NCBI GenBank assembly: GCA_905221605.1
Contig: CAJNDS010000335.1
Coordinates: 415,203-479,202, forward strand
Length of the DNA: 64,000 nucleotides
Reading direction: 5' to 3'
Source of the DNA: Symbiodinium natans
Taxonomy: Eukaryota; Sar; Dinophyceae; Suessiales; Symbiodiniaceae
The notes under the pieces are model-generated. The model had not been told where the DNA came from. It made no database searches and was given only the letters and a program-made list of their open reading frames with translations. Position numbers and translations under genes: made by a program. Each line of letters opens with the position of its first letter. Positions within the stretch are counted from its first letter, which is position 1. This document shows positions 28,101-41,400 of this stretch, piece after piece.

Positions 28101-31100
28101 AGGGTTTGGGGTTTAGGGTTTAGGGTTAGGGTTCAGGGTTTGGGGTTTAGGGTTCAGGGTTTAGGGCTCAGGGCACGAGACTGGGCCCCTGCCATGATGT
28201 CCCTTATCATCCCTTCATAAAGGAGACCAGCTGCTGAAATCATTGGGGGAAATGTTGAGATGTTCCCCCTTCTCCTAACAGTCCTAAACAGGGGTGAACC
28301 CCCCAAAACACTAGGCAAAAACATAGAAATCCCTTCGTGATTATACCCTTATAAGGAAGAATATATCTTTATGTTCTGTGGGGTTCTTAAGCAAGTAGTA
28401 GTAAAGGGCTTTAGAGCTTCCAAGCCGGACGCATCAAGGCCTGAGCCCTCAACCCTTGTTGCTTCTTCTGTAGGGCGGAAAATGCAACCCTTAAACAGCT
28501 TGCCTCTCAGAGCAAGCCGTGTGAATCTTCAGAAGCTTCTTTGCACAAACGTTCGGGATACACAGATCTCATGAAGTCGAAGGTCCTTGAACATTGCTGC
28601 GCTCAGGGGAAGACTTGCTTGTAGTTTTCGTGGTTCCGTGATGTGTGGGCCATGATGAAGCTGAACATCTTACACACTTGGCCTACAAGGACAAGCGTGC
28701 CTCAGGAAATCCCTAAAAAGACGAAAACGCTGAGGAGAGCTACAGCATGTTGCAAAAACCCAAAGTCACTCGTTCACCTGGTATTGAACATCGGTTCTGG
28801 ATAGTCCGAAGACTCTGTAGCAGGGAGGGGTGGGGGGGAGGTCTTACTTTAAACACTCAGCCATAAATCTTAACCCTAAACCCTAAACCCTAAACCCTAA
28901 ACTCTAAACCTGCAAGCCAGTTCAAGTCCCAGATGCTGGGGAGCTGAATGGATGACGGGGATTTGACCGCCGCTGGTGATGACCGTGCGGTCCTGGGGGG
29001 CTTAGGGGGGTTTAGGGGTTTGGGGTTTGGGGTTTAGGGTTTGGGGGTTTAGGGTTTAGGGTTCAGGGTTTTAGGGTTTAGGGTGGGGCCCTATCTATAG
29101 AAAACCAAAGCCATTTAAACGCCCAAAAGGGAGTTTGCACACCGCGGCGCCCTTAGCTTGTGGAGGATGCCGCTCGGTGGCTCCAACCCGAGAGCCTTTC
29201 AACAAAGACAGTGCTTGAGGGTTTAGGGTTTAGGGTACAGGGTTTAGGGCTTGGGGTTTAGGGTTGAGGGTTTAGAGTTTAGGGTTTAGGTTGGTCGCTG
29301 AATGCAGGCCTTACTTGGTGTTCTTTCTTGTTTGGCGTCCTGTCTTGTGGTTTGAGGGTTTAGGATGTTTTGGGGAAGGGTTGGCCTGAGGCCTTCGAGG
29401 CCTTAGAGGCCTTATGGGCCTTATAGGCCTTAGGGTTTAGGGTCCAGGGTTTAGGGCACCCCGCCAAGACACGGAAGTAAGTTCCGTGCACCCCTGTTCC
29501 ATACGGCTTTCAAGCTGCGGGCTTGGACGATTTGAGAGGTCTTGGGTTTGAGGCTGTAGGGTTTTAGGGTTAAGGGCTTAGGGGTTGAGACTGTAGGGAA
29601 CAATGGAGACATGCATGTCAAGTTCCAAATGGTGCCACGGTCAACTACCGCCTTCCCCCTTCATCCCTTCAGAGTGTGTGGAGTTAGCCGGGTTTAGGGT
29701 TTAGGGTTTGGGGGCTGAACCCTAAGACCGAAAGAGGCTTGAACCTCAAAACAGCAACCCAAGTATGCGCAAAACCCGAAAGTCTCGCCCTAAACCCTAA
29801 ACCCTAAACCCTAACCCTAAACCCTAAACCCCTAAACCCCTAAACCCTAAACCCTCAACCCTAAACCCAAAAACCCTAAACCCTAAACCCCTAAACCCTA
29901 AACACTCTTCATGCCATCGGAGCCGCAGCCGCGGTCCGCAGTGGCATAGTTGCTCGAGACTGCCTGGGACTGAGTGCTGGGACGTTTAGGGTTTAGGGTT
30001 TAGGGGTTCAGGGTTTAGGGTTTAGGGTTTAGGGTTTAGGGTTTAGGGTTCACGGCGAACCTTGAAGTACCTTCAAGGAAGCCCCGTATATGCCAAGTGA
30101 AGAAACCACTCCTCAGAGCCCGAAACCCTGAACTCGAAACCGGATTTGGGGTTTAGGGTTTAGGGTTTAGGGCTTAGGGCTTAGGGCTTAGGGCTTAGGG
30201 CTTAGGGCTTAGGGCTTAGGGTTTAGGGTTTAGGGTTTAGGGACCCTAAACCCTAAAACCACCAAAAGCCCTGAGCCCTGAACCACCCCCCCCCCAAGCC
30301 TGGGACGCCATGCTTCCCCTTGCTCCGCTCGGATTTGCCTGTCACGCACCAAACCTTCCGCACCCAAGCAATCATGTCTGGCAACATGGAGAGGAACGTG
30401 CACTGGGCGGTCTCATGCCTGCCTTCGACCTGGATCGAGCCTCGATGGTTCTTCACCTTCAGGTTGGAAACAGGCACGCCGGTCGTGTTGCAGAGCTCGG
30501 AGTCTGTCATGAAAGCCACATCGTGATCCATCATCTGGAAGCGGATTTTGCCAGTCTTGATGAAGGAATCCAATTAGAAGCGACATCTCGGCAAACCTGC
30601 AGGCTACCCCGAAACCCTCCATCCTGGATGCAGACTATTTTCAGTGGGTTTAGAATGTACGGCCTAGGGTTTAACTTTCAGGGTTGGGGGTTTCTTGCGG
30701 AAGGTGGTCCTAAACCTCGAACGCCCTATAAATCAACATGGGGGTTTACGATATTAGGGGTGCCTTTGCTTACTTGGTCTGGCCAAAGACTCAGAGAGTA
30801 CAAGGTGCCCTAAGTCCTTGACCCAAGCCTCGGGTTCAGGGTTCAGGGTTCAGGGTTCAGGGTCCAGGGTCCAGGGTTCAGGGTTTGGGGTTCAGGGTTC
30901 AGGGTTTGGGGTTCAGGTTTCAGGGTTCAGGGTTCAGGGTTTGGGGTTCAGGGTTTGGGGTTTAGGGTTTGGGGTTCAGGGTTTGGGGTTTAGGGTTTGG
31001 GTTTGGGGTGTGGGGTTTGGGGTTTGGCATGCAGGGTTTGGGGTTTAGGGTTCAGGGTTTGGCGTTCAGGGTTTGGGGTTTGGGGTTTGGGGTTTGGGGT

Positions 31101-34100
31101 GTGGGGTTTGGCATTCAAGGTTTGGGTTTAGGGTTCAGGGTTCAGGGTTTAGGGTTGCTGGTTTAGGGTTTGGGGTTTGGGGTTCAGGGTGTACGGGTCG
31201 AGGACTCAAGTAGGGGGCTGACTGTTTAGGGTTTAGGGTTTCGGGTAGTTTAGGGTTCAGGGTTTAGGTTTTAGGCTTCAGGGTGAGGTTTGTTGTTTAG
31301 GGTTCAGGGTTTGGGGTTTGGGGTTTAGGGTTTAGGCTTTAGGCTTCAGGGTGAGGTTTGTTGTTTAGGGTTCAGGGTTTGGGGTTTGGGGTTTAGGGTT
31401 TAGGCTTCAGGGTGAGGGTAGGGTCGACAGCCGAGCGGCAAGTCCATTCCGCCGCACTTCCAAATCGGGACCACAACGTTTCAATATAGTCTGACAAGTC
31501 TGATGATCTGCTGCGGGACATGCACTGCCAATGCCAATCCCTAGGCCCTAAACCCTAAATCCTAAACTGCAACCCCCCCCCCCCCCCCCCCCCCCCGCGC
31601 TGGCATGCGTGGTTTAGGGCTCGATCAAGGCCTACACCCCGAAACCTTAAGCCCTAAACTCCAAGGTATGGGATCCTAGACGAAAAGGCCCAAGGAAGCG
31701 TCCAATGAGGGCTCAGTGAAAGGTCGTGTGGGCATTATCTTTGGGTGGGGTTGGTTCGGGCGCGGGGGCTGGGGGGTCATACAGGAATCCCAAAACGAAA
31801 CGCATTTCACCGAAAAGCCCTTTTTCTAACCGGACCTCTAAACCCTGAACCCTGAACCCTTAAAGCCGTAAAGCCCTTCGCCCTACTCTTAGTAAGTGGG
31901 GTTATACTACCTTGTAAGCCTAACTAAAGTACTTATAACCCTACTTACTAAGTGCCCCGATCCTCCAAGCACACCCTGAAGCCCTATGCTGAGCCCTCAT
32001 CTCAGGACACCCGGAGCACCGATGAGATGAAGCAAACATCACCAACTGGCACCAACAATGCAAAGCCGCGAACTGCCCTGCTGTTCAGGGTTAAGGGTTA
32101 AGGGTTAAGGGTTAAGGGTTTAGGGTTAAGGGTTTAGGGTTTAGGGTTTAGGGTTTAGGGTTTAGGGTTTAGGGTACTTTCCAAGGGTATTTGAATGGCC
32201 CCTTAGTATGGGGCCCGTAGAAGGGTACTCCTTATATACCCCTATGCCAATTAAGGGCCCATACACCAGAGCCCTTTAAAGGAGGGAAGGGACCACATTA
32301 AGGCCCATGAAACTACCCTTGGAGACTTGAACTATGCCCAAGAGTCACCTAAGAAGAACACTAGTTCATGGTTGGATTTTTTTAAAAATTTAATTCTATT
32401 TCCTTGTTGAGGTTAAGTAGCCTGAAACATGTAAAATGTTACACAACTATGACAAAGAACAAGGGTGCTCACAGAGGGGTTATAAGGAAACCTAAGCCCG
32501 ACAAAAGGGAACAAGGGCCTACTCTGGGTCCTGGTGCAGGCTAACCCTCAAGTAGGGTTTAGGGCTTCTAGGCCCCAGAGCAGCTGCCCTAACCCTAAAC
32601 AGGAGGTAGCCTGTACTTCGCCGCCCTGACTGCACGCTGCCCGAAACACAGAGCTTAGACCTTAAGTACAGTATAATTCTCCGGTAGGTTAGTAAGTGGG
32701 TTATAAGAAAAGTAAGTATACTTAGAATTACATTTACTTATAAGACCAAATGAGGTTATTTAGAACCCTTTTACTTACTCAGTGCCCGGATCCTCCACGT
32801 AAAGTAGGAGCCTTTAGGATAGGGTGTGGTAAAGGATCCACAAGAAAAAGTAGGGTTTGGGGTTTAAGGCTTAGGGTTTAGGGTTTTTAGGGTTGAGGTT
32901 TGAGGTTTCGGGTATAGGGCTTCGGGTTTACCGAAGTGCCTGGGAGGGAACATGTCACTGACATTGTTCGTGTTCTGCTCGTAGAAGATCTCAGTACCTT
33001 CTTCTAGACCCGGGAGTAACCTAGGAATAAAAAGGGTACCTTTTCTGGTTTTTAGGGGATTATAAGGGAACCCCCAACCCTAAAAAAAGGGAAAAACAAG
33101 GTCCTGCTCCCGGTCCTAGTTTTTGATGAAGGGACTGCACCTTGGACCTCTAGCTATGTACCCGTGGGTTTTGAGGAACCTTTGAAGAACCCCTCAAGGA
33201 ATATGTAGCGCCATATCCCCTGAAACACCTAAACCCTGAACCCTAGGGAGAGCCGAACCACTCAGGGCAGCATCCGAAGCCCTGCAGAGGACAAACGCCG
33301 AAACCACCCACCAAGGACCCCCCCCCCCCCTCAGTTGTGCGACTTAGGACTTGAAACTTGAAGCCCGAACAGCATCCACACCCGAAACCCTGAACCACCC
33401 TGTCGTATCACAATAAAGCCCCAAACAAAACCCGGCACAGCAACAAGAATAAATAAATAAATAAATAAATAAATATATATATATATATATATGGGGGATG
33501 GGTTCTCTAAATTGGGGTGCCTTTTTGGGGTCCGTCTTACAGGGGTGATGCCTTGTATAGGGGATCCAAAAATAGGGGGCCACAGTTTAGAGAACTGCCC
33601 ATATATGCAGGTTAGGGCTTAGGGTTTGGGGGTTTAGGGGTTTAGGATTTGGGGCTTAGGGAGTTTGGGGTTTGTGCCAAGTAGCACATCTGATAGTCCC
33701 AGGCAGTTGCTGCTTTCCCTGTGCCGCACCCAGTTTGGTCGGCACACTCCACGAAGATCGAGTACCTGGACACTGGGCTTAAGGTTTCTCGGGATCCTTT
33801 GGTTTCGGGTTTCGGGTTTAGAGAGCTCGGGGATAGAGGCCTTGCACCAGGCAGAAGTAAAGCCCTAAGTCAAAGATCCTGAGGTCGATGTCTGCCGAAA
33901 GGGCTTGCTAACCCTGTAACACTCCCTGACTCAGTTCATGTAGCTGTCGATGCAAAGGGTCTGCCGACGGAGTTTCCTTCGAAAAACGGGCTTTCGGCAG
34001 GATGCAGAAAGATTGACAAATGACCCGGTCAGTTCCAAAAAAACATAGCCAAGTTCATCTTTCTGGACCCTGATCCCGAAACCTTTATAAAGAGTTCGAG

Positions 34101-35383
34101 TAAAACAGCGGCCGGACGGGAGACCGGAGTATTGATGAGACCCTCGAGCCGAAATCTTACACGCTTATGCCCAAGACCCTGAAGCCTAAACCCTAAACCC
34201 GAAACCCTAAACCCTAAACCCTAAACCCTAAACCCTAAAACCCTAAAACCCTAAACCCTAAACCCTAAACCCTACACCCACCACCTGAGCCTTGCGGCGC
34301 CCTAATGGAGGTACCGAAATGAAGCTTCCCCATCTTATGGAGGCGGAAGCCCCAAGTAGGGTTTCGGGGGTTTAGGGCAGCAGAACACAACACGCGGAAC
34401 CACAGCTGGGAACTGAGAACCTGTAAACCCTGAACCCTGAACCCTAAACCCTAAACCCTAAACCCTAGACCCTAGACCCTAGACCCTAAACCCTGAACTA
34501 CTCAGGGCTTCGTTTCTTCGGATCTTGGCTGCACTTAGCAGGGCAGCTATAAATCTAATTTTCAGCTGCCTTTTTAGGAAACCCAATAAACCCAAAAAGG
34601 CTAAGGATCTAAAGTTACAGTAAAGCACCCGCAGAGGGATAAAGTAGACCCAAGAGCAGCCTAGGAATCAAAAGGGCACCCTTTTCTGGTTTAGAAGGGA
34701 TTCATAAGGGTAGCTGAGACCCGAAAAAAGCCGAGTAAGGGCCTGCTCTGGGTCCGAGTAGAAGACTTCGGGCACCGGGCACAGGGCGAGGCAATTTGGG
34801 GTTTAGGGTTTAGGGTTTAGGGTTTAGGGTCGAGGGTGTTTAGGGCCTAGGGCGCGGGGCACATGTCAAAGCAGGTCATGTTCGGCTGCCGGTAGAGCAT
34901 TGCCACAGCGTCTGCCAAGCCTGAGCCCACGATCCCTGAACCTGAAACCCTAAACCCTGAACCAGATACATGGCGCTTAGGGTCTTGGGTTAACCGCTGG
35001 GCAACTTTAGATACACAAAAAAATGCAGCCCAGGCTTCTATACTCAGGGAAGCTATATGTGAGGTCGTAGCTACAGTTGTAAATGGCGATTAGGTGCCTT
35101 GACCTCTAAGTAGCTAGGGTTTGGGGTGCAGGGCTTAGGGTAGTCCAGGGTTTAGGGTTTGGGGTTCAGGGTTTAGGGTTGGTGGCTTGAATGAAGGTAT
35201 AAGGATACCACTCGGTTTCGCAACCCACACTGTAACCCACCTACCACAAAAACACCGGCCACAACTCCCTGCCCCCCCTCCCGTCCCCTCAACTTGAATT
35301 CTTGAACCACCCTAACCCGACACCAAAAACAACAAAGCCCTCGGCCCTAGGTTAACGACAATAGATAGGAACCGCAAAATAGC

Positions 35384-35414
<31 letters not shown>

Positions 35415-38400
35415 AGACCCCATCCAGGCCCTAAACCCTAAACCCTAAACCCTAAACCCTAAACCCTAAACCCTAAACCCTAAACCCTAAACCCCCAAAA
35501 AAGGGACCCCAAAAAGGTACCCCAAATTCGGAAACCATCTGCCAAACCCCAAACCCAGATCTAGCACCTCAGGCCTTGATCTAGGGCCTCTGAACATTGT
35601 AGGTCTCCTAAACCCTAAACCCTAAACCCTAAACCCTAAACCCTAAACCCTAAACCCTAAACCTTAAACCCTAAACCCTAAACCCTAAACCCTTTGACCC
35701 GCAGTCCGTGGTCGGCCGGCCTTGCATCGGAGTCTTTGCTCCCACCACCTTGCCGCACGCCGCGGCAACCTGGACGGGAGGCTTCGTTTCTTGGTGGGTT
35801 TGGGGTTTAGGGTTTAGGGTTTAGGGTTTAGGGGGTTACTTGGAGGGTCGTGGAACTTAATGTTTACTGAACTTGGCACCCCAGCAAAAATCCAAGTGAA
35901 CCAAGTATAACTGTAGTTATAAGCCACGTAAAAGCCCTGTAAGTGCCCTACCTCCAGGTACTGTACCCTGGACCGTAACCCCTGAACCTGAACCCCGAAC
36001 GCCAACAGCATCTGGACAGCTCTTGGAAGCCCTGTTAAGAACCAACAGCAAACAAGGGTTTAGGGTTTAGGGTTTAGGGTTTAGGGTTTAGGGTTTAGGG
36101 TTTAGGGTTTAGGGTTTAGGGTTTAGGGTTTAGGGTTTAGGGGTATCCATCAACAAAATCTGGGAGATAGCTTGCCAAAAAAGGATCTGCGCAGAAACCT
36201 TGCGGGTCATTATTTCTCTAGGTTCTGGCAGCAATACAAAGTGCGTGAGTGCTGTATGAAAAGTGTGTCTGGTGAGTCATTAACATGAGCAGACGCTAAG
36301 ACATCTGAAATTCAGCATGAACAAGTCTGAAGTGCAAACTGGTCAGACAGACTGTTAGGGTTTAGGGTTTACGGCTTAGGGTTTATGGTGTGCAAGGGTG
36401 TGGCGGCTAAGCAAGCCCAAACCCTAACCCCCAAACCCCAAACCCCAAACCCCAAACCCTAAACCCTAAACCCTAAACCCTAAACCCTGAACCCTAAACC
36501 CGAAACACTACACCCTTTTCCCGCTTCGGCCCTAAGATGGGAGGCCAGGAGCTGGCCAGGCCGGCAAAGGCGCGAGGAAGGATGACGGGTAGGGATAATT
36601 GCACATGGCCATCTCCTCAGGTTTAGGGTTTAGGGTTTAGGGTTTAGGGTTTAGGGTTTAGGGTTTAGGGTTTAGGGTTTAGGGTTTAGGGTTTAGGGTT
36701 TAGGGTTTAGGGTTTAGGGAGGTTTCCGGGTTTTGGGGTGTAGGGTTCGAGGGTGGAGGGTTTGGGAATAAGGATTTGGCTTGGGGTTTAGGGTTTGAGG
36801 CTGGAGGGTTGGGGTTTAGGGTTTGTTTGGGGTTTATGAGGTGGTTCTACATCGAGGCAACGCACAAAGGTACCCCAAAAAAGAACAAACCTCATTGGAG
36901 CCTCATTGGGCTTCGGACTTCTTCTTCGGCTGTATAAACCCTGACCCCTAGAAGCCTGAAGCTAAGGAATTGTTGTCGCAGAACGCGCGGCTCGAGGGTC
37001 TGTCCTCAAAGAATGACCAAGTTTGGGGTTTAGGGTTTTCAAACCCTAAACCCTAAACCCCACAACCCTCAACCCTAAACGCTCAACCCTAAACCCTAAA
37101 CCCTAAACCCCTCAACCCTAAACCATAAGAAGGCCTAGGCTTGTTTGGGCTTCGGGTGTAGGACTTCAAACCAGATTTACGGCTCGAAGGTCCATTTCGG
37201 CCAACTGAACCCTGACATACGGGAATTTAGGGTTAGGGTGAGGGTTTCCTAGGGTTTGGGTGAGGGTTTCCGTTTAGGGTTTAGGGTTTAGGGTTTAGGG
37301 TTTAGAGTTTAGGGCCTTGTGCAAGGGTTTTGGAACGAGGCGCCACCGCGGCATAGCTACCGATCACGTGGGAAAAACTCTCGAACCTAAACCCGAAACC
37401 CCAAACCCGCTGAAACGAAGGATCGTTCCATGAGGGGTTCGGGAGCCTCCTAGTCCAAAAACTCCTGGGGGCGGGGCAATAAAGCCGAAGGCTCATAAGC
37501 CCGAAACCCTAGGGAATGGGGTTTCGGGTTTAGGTCTAGGTGGCGACATTGCAGGTCCCTGAGTATGGGCCCTTACAAGGGTACCCCTTTCTTGCCCCTG
37601 TACAAACTAAGGGCACATACATCAGAACCCTGCAAAGCAGGTTAGGGACTATATTGCGGGCCCATGAAAACTACCCTCAGATTAGGGTCTAGGGCTGAGC
37701 CGGAAGCTTACATTGACGACAACTTCAGGTTGTCAAAGGGATTTATCAGGGATTAGGGCCCTTAGGGGCTAGAGGGGTTTCTTGGGGGTTCAGGGTACGT
37801 AGTAACCCAGTTCTAACGGTCCTCATAACCCGATTGTTGCATCCATATTAGGGCACTCAAAAGGCCGAGAAGTGGGTCATAAGTACAGCTGTATTTGGGT
37901 TAATAAGTACCATGGACCTCCAAGTACAAGGCTTTGTCCGACTTTGGGGGCGACATATTACTAAGGGACCATGTAACTACCCTTAGAGCCTTGGCTCATG
38001 CATCAGAACCCTTTAGAGGAGGTGAAGGGACCAGATTAAGGGCCCATAAAACCCTAAACCCTAAACCCCAAGCCCTAAACCCTAGTGGGCATAAGGGCCC
38101 ATCAAACTACCCTTAGAGTCTAGGGTTTCATCAGAGCTTAGGGTTCATAAGTGGTCAGCCTAACCCCGTACCCTAAACCCTAAACCCTAAACCCTAAACC
38201 CTAAACCCTTCTTGTGCCAGGGCACAGTCCATGCATTCCTGGCCCCCAGCTCGGCTCAAGAGCTCTAGGGGCTTTAGGGTTTGGGGCTCAGGGTTTGGGT
38301 TTGGGGATTAGGGTTTAGGGTTTAGGGTTTAGGGTTTGGGGTTTGGGGTTAGGCTTCAACCTTCAGGTTTAGGGGATTTAGGGGGGTTTAGGGGTTTAAG

Positions 38401-41400
38401 AATTAGGGTTTCGGGCTCACGGCCGTCCGACTCGTAGGGTTTAGGGCGAAGAGCTTTCGGACAGGCTTCGGGTCGCAGAGCAGCAGGGATGCAAGGTTTG
38501 ACGTTTCAGGTGTTTAGGGCCTTTGAGGCTTTAGGGCTGTTAGTTCGGGGGTTAACGGCATGTATGGTAGAGGGGATTGCCACCCCCCCTACTCGAAACA
38601 AGGCTAAGGATGCTTCTTAAAGCTTAGCCCTAAACCCTAAATCCTAAACCCTAAACCCTTTTCACAAATTGGGCGATGCGTCCTGGCATACTGGAGGAAG
38701 TGATCCAGCTCGGAGGCGTTCATGGTGTGGCAGAGCTGGAACGTGTCACCTCCAGATTCAATTAGGGTTTAGGGTTTAGGGTTTAGGGTTTAGGGTTTAG
38801 GGTTTAGGGTTTAGGGTTTGGGGTTTGGGGTTTTGGGTTTTGGGTTTAGGGTAGAAGGTACAAAACACAGGAGGCGTTGACTTCTTAATCTGATTTAAGG
38901 CAAGCCATCATATCCCTGACAACCCGAAAGCCCTGAATGAATCCTAAATCCTAGGCCCAAGCCCTAGACCTCAAGCCTTATCGGCAGTTCTAAGTAGGGT
39001 GATAGTCGCTCTGCTTATAGCCCCGGTCATAACTGCCCGTGAACCTCTCAGTATAATATCCACCAACATCTGCCTAAACCCAAAACCCAAAACCAAAAAC
39101 CCAAAACCCCAAATCCTAAACCCTAAACCCTAAACTTCCCTAAACCCTAAACCCTAAACCCTAGACTGCAGTTTCGAGCCGAGGTGGCTGATTTCTTTGA
39201 GGCCTTCTGCGCTGCTGGCTTTCCTGCAGCTCTACTTGGAGGTTCACGGTGCCCCGGTTTAGGGTTTAGGGTTTAGGGTTCAGGGTTTAGGGTTTAGGGT
39301 TTGGGGTTTGGGGTTTGGGGTTTGGGGTTTGGGGTTTTTGGTTTTTGGGGTTTGGGTGTTTTTTGGGTGTTTGGGGTTTGGGGTTTGGGGTTCGGGGTCT
39401 GAGTTGCTGAGTTCATAGGCTCCAAAACAAGTGTGCACTTTCAGCTCTACAGGGGGAGTATAGTATCCTAAAAAGTGTAGTATCCCAAAAAGTGTAAAGT
39501 GCACGAATTCAGCTACTAAGCTAACCCAAGCATAACCAGATGGGGGGTTTCCGAAATTAGGGGTACCTTATTGGGTCCTTCTAGCCAGGGAATCCTACTA
39601 TTTGGGGTCAAGAGGAGAGGTCCCTCACTTGCGGTGACCAAATTAGGGCATTTTAAGTTCAGTTATAGCTTGATGTAAAAAAGGACCCTGAACCTCCAAG
39701 TACGTTCGTGTGCAGGGTATGAAAGGTCTTGTAGGCTTCTAGGGTTTGTGGGGTTCATAGGGTTTGTAAGTTTTCGGGCGCTTGTCTGCCTGCTTTTGAC
39801 CCGCAAAGGTAAGGCCCAGGGCCCACATTACTACTAATTGTTTAAGAACACGGAAAAATAAAGAATATTCTTCCGTATTAAAGGTACTATAGGGGTTATT
39901 TTTGGTTTATGCATATCTGTTGGGGTTCTTAAGCAAATAGTAGACCAGGGGCCCATCCTCAAAGCCCCGGCGCTTGCCGGGGCGCGCAGCTTGCTTTGGG
40001 GTGTTGGGGCGGCATTGCGGTGTTGGGTTCAGGGTTCTCGCTGTCGCCATTTGCTTTTGTGCGTGTGCCAACGCTTCCGGGTTTAGGGTTTTGGGTTTGG
40101 AGGTTCTTTCAATGCCGGAAGCCTTGACTCATGGAAGCCCTGAAGCGTATAAGGCCCTAAGCCCTGAAACCCCTCAACCCTAAGCTCTCAAGCCCTTTAG
40201 GGTTTCGGGTTTCGGTTCGGGCTTTGGGGGGGGGCACCCTAAACCCTAAACCCTAAACCCTAAACCCTAAACCCTAAACCCTAAACCCTAAACCCTAAAC
40301 CCTAAACCCGGTTCAGGGCGCGCCAAGCGTCTGAACCACGCTGGCGAATGCGGAGCGGACCACATCCGGACACTTCGGGTCTGCTTTGCCTTATCGTGCA
40401 TCTGCATCACGGGGCCCTCAACCCCCTAAACCTCCTTAACCCTAAACCCTAAACCCCAAACCCTAAACCCCAAACCCTAAACCCTAAACCCTAAAACCCA
40501 AACAAAAAACTGCCGAAGAGTCGGAAAATTCCCCTGTTAGGCTCCTCAGGAGCTTGCTGGCCAACCAATCACCCCGCCAGACACTATAGCCCCCACCCAT
40601 ACACCGGGTCTCAAAACGCAAGCCACCGTCGCAGGGAAGTTACACGGTCCCTTGAAACGCGCCCTAAACCCTAAACCCTAAACCCTAAACCCTAAACCCT
40701 AAACCCTAAACCCTAAACCCTAAACCCTAAACCCCTTATTTTGACCCTGCAGAACCCAAGGGCCTATACTTCAGAACCCTTTCAGGAAGGCAAGGGACCA
40801 TATTAAGTGACCAAATATCATTACACTCAGACACCAGGGTTTTGGGAGGTTTAGGGGGCTTAGGGCGTTTAGGGGGTTTAGGGGGTTTAGGGGGTTTAGG
40901 TGGTTTGGGATTTAAGGGGTTTCGGGTAGAAGCGCGTTCCCAGGTTTTCCTCAAAACCGAAAAGGCTTGCTAAAAAGGGCGGCACGCTCGCGTCCTCCGT
41001 CACCAACTTGTAGAACGTGGCTTTGTCTTCCTCTTGACTCTGAAGCGTTTTTCCTAAACCCTAAGACCCTAAACCCTAAACCCTAAACCACAAACCCGGA
41101 ACCCTGAGCCCCCCCCCCCCCGGCCCAACTTAAAAAAAACCCTAAACCCTAAACCCTAAACCCTAAACCCTAAACCCTAAACCACAAACCCTGATCCCCG
41201 AACCCCGCAAAAAACCACCATAGGCAGGGGTCGAGGCGCACTTTGCGCCCTCGGGTTTCGGGCTGTGGGGGCTAAGGGCGGCCCTAAAAACCGCTGAGCT
41301 CGCGAACCCCGAACCCTGTTTGGGGTTTAGGGTTTAAGGTTTAGGGTTTAGGGCCCCTGGCTTCTAAAAGTGAGCCCCCCCCCCACCCGTCCGCGGTCTA

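Noticed and set aside
28910-28992. Exon first taken for the S28 catalytic-His exon ([12 protein letters not shown])
   Set aside because: A far better match, AHHLDLRE, lies at 4829-4862 in the right order and phase; the 28910 island instead links in phase to 27420-27471.
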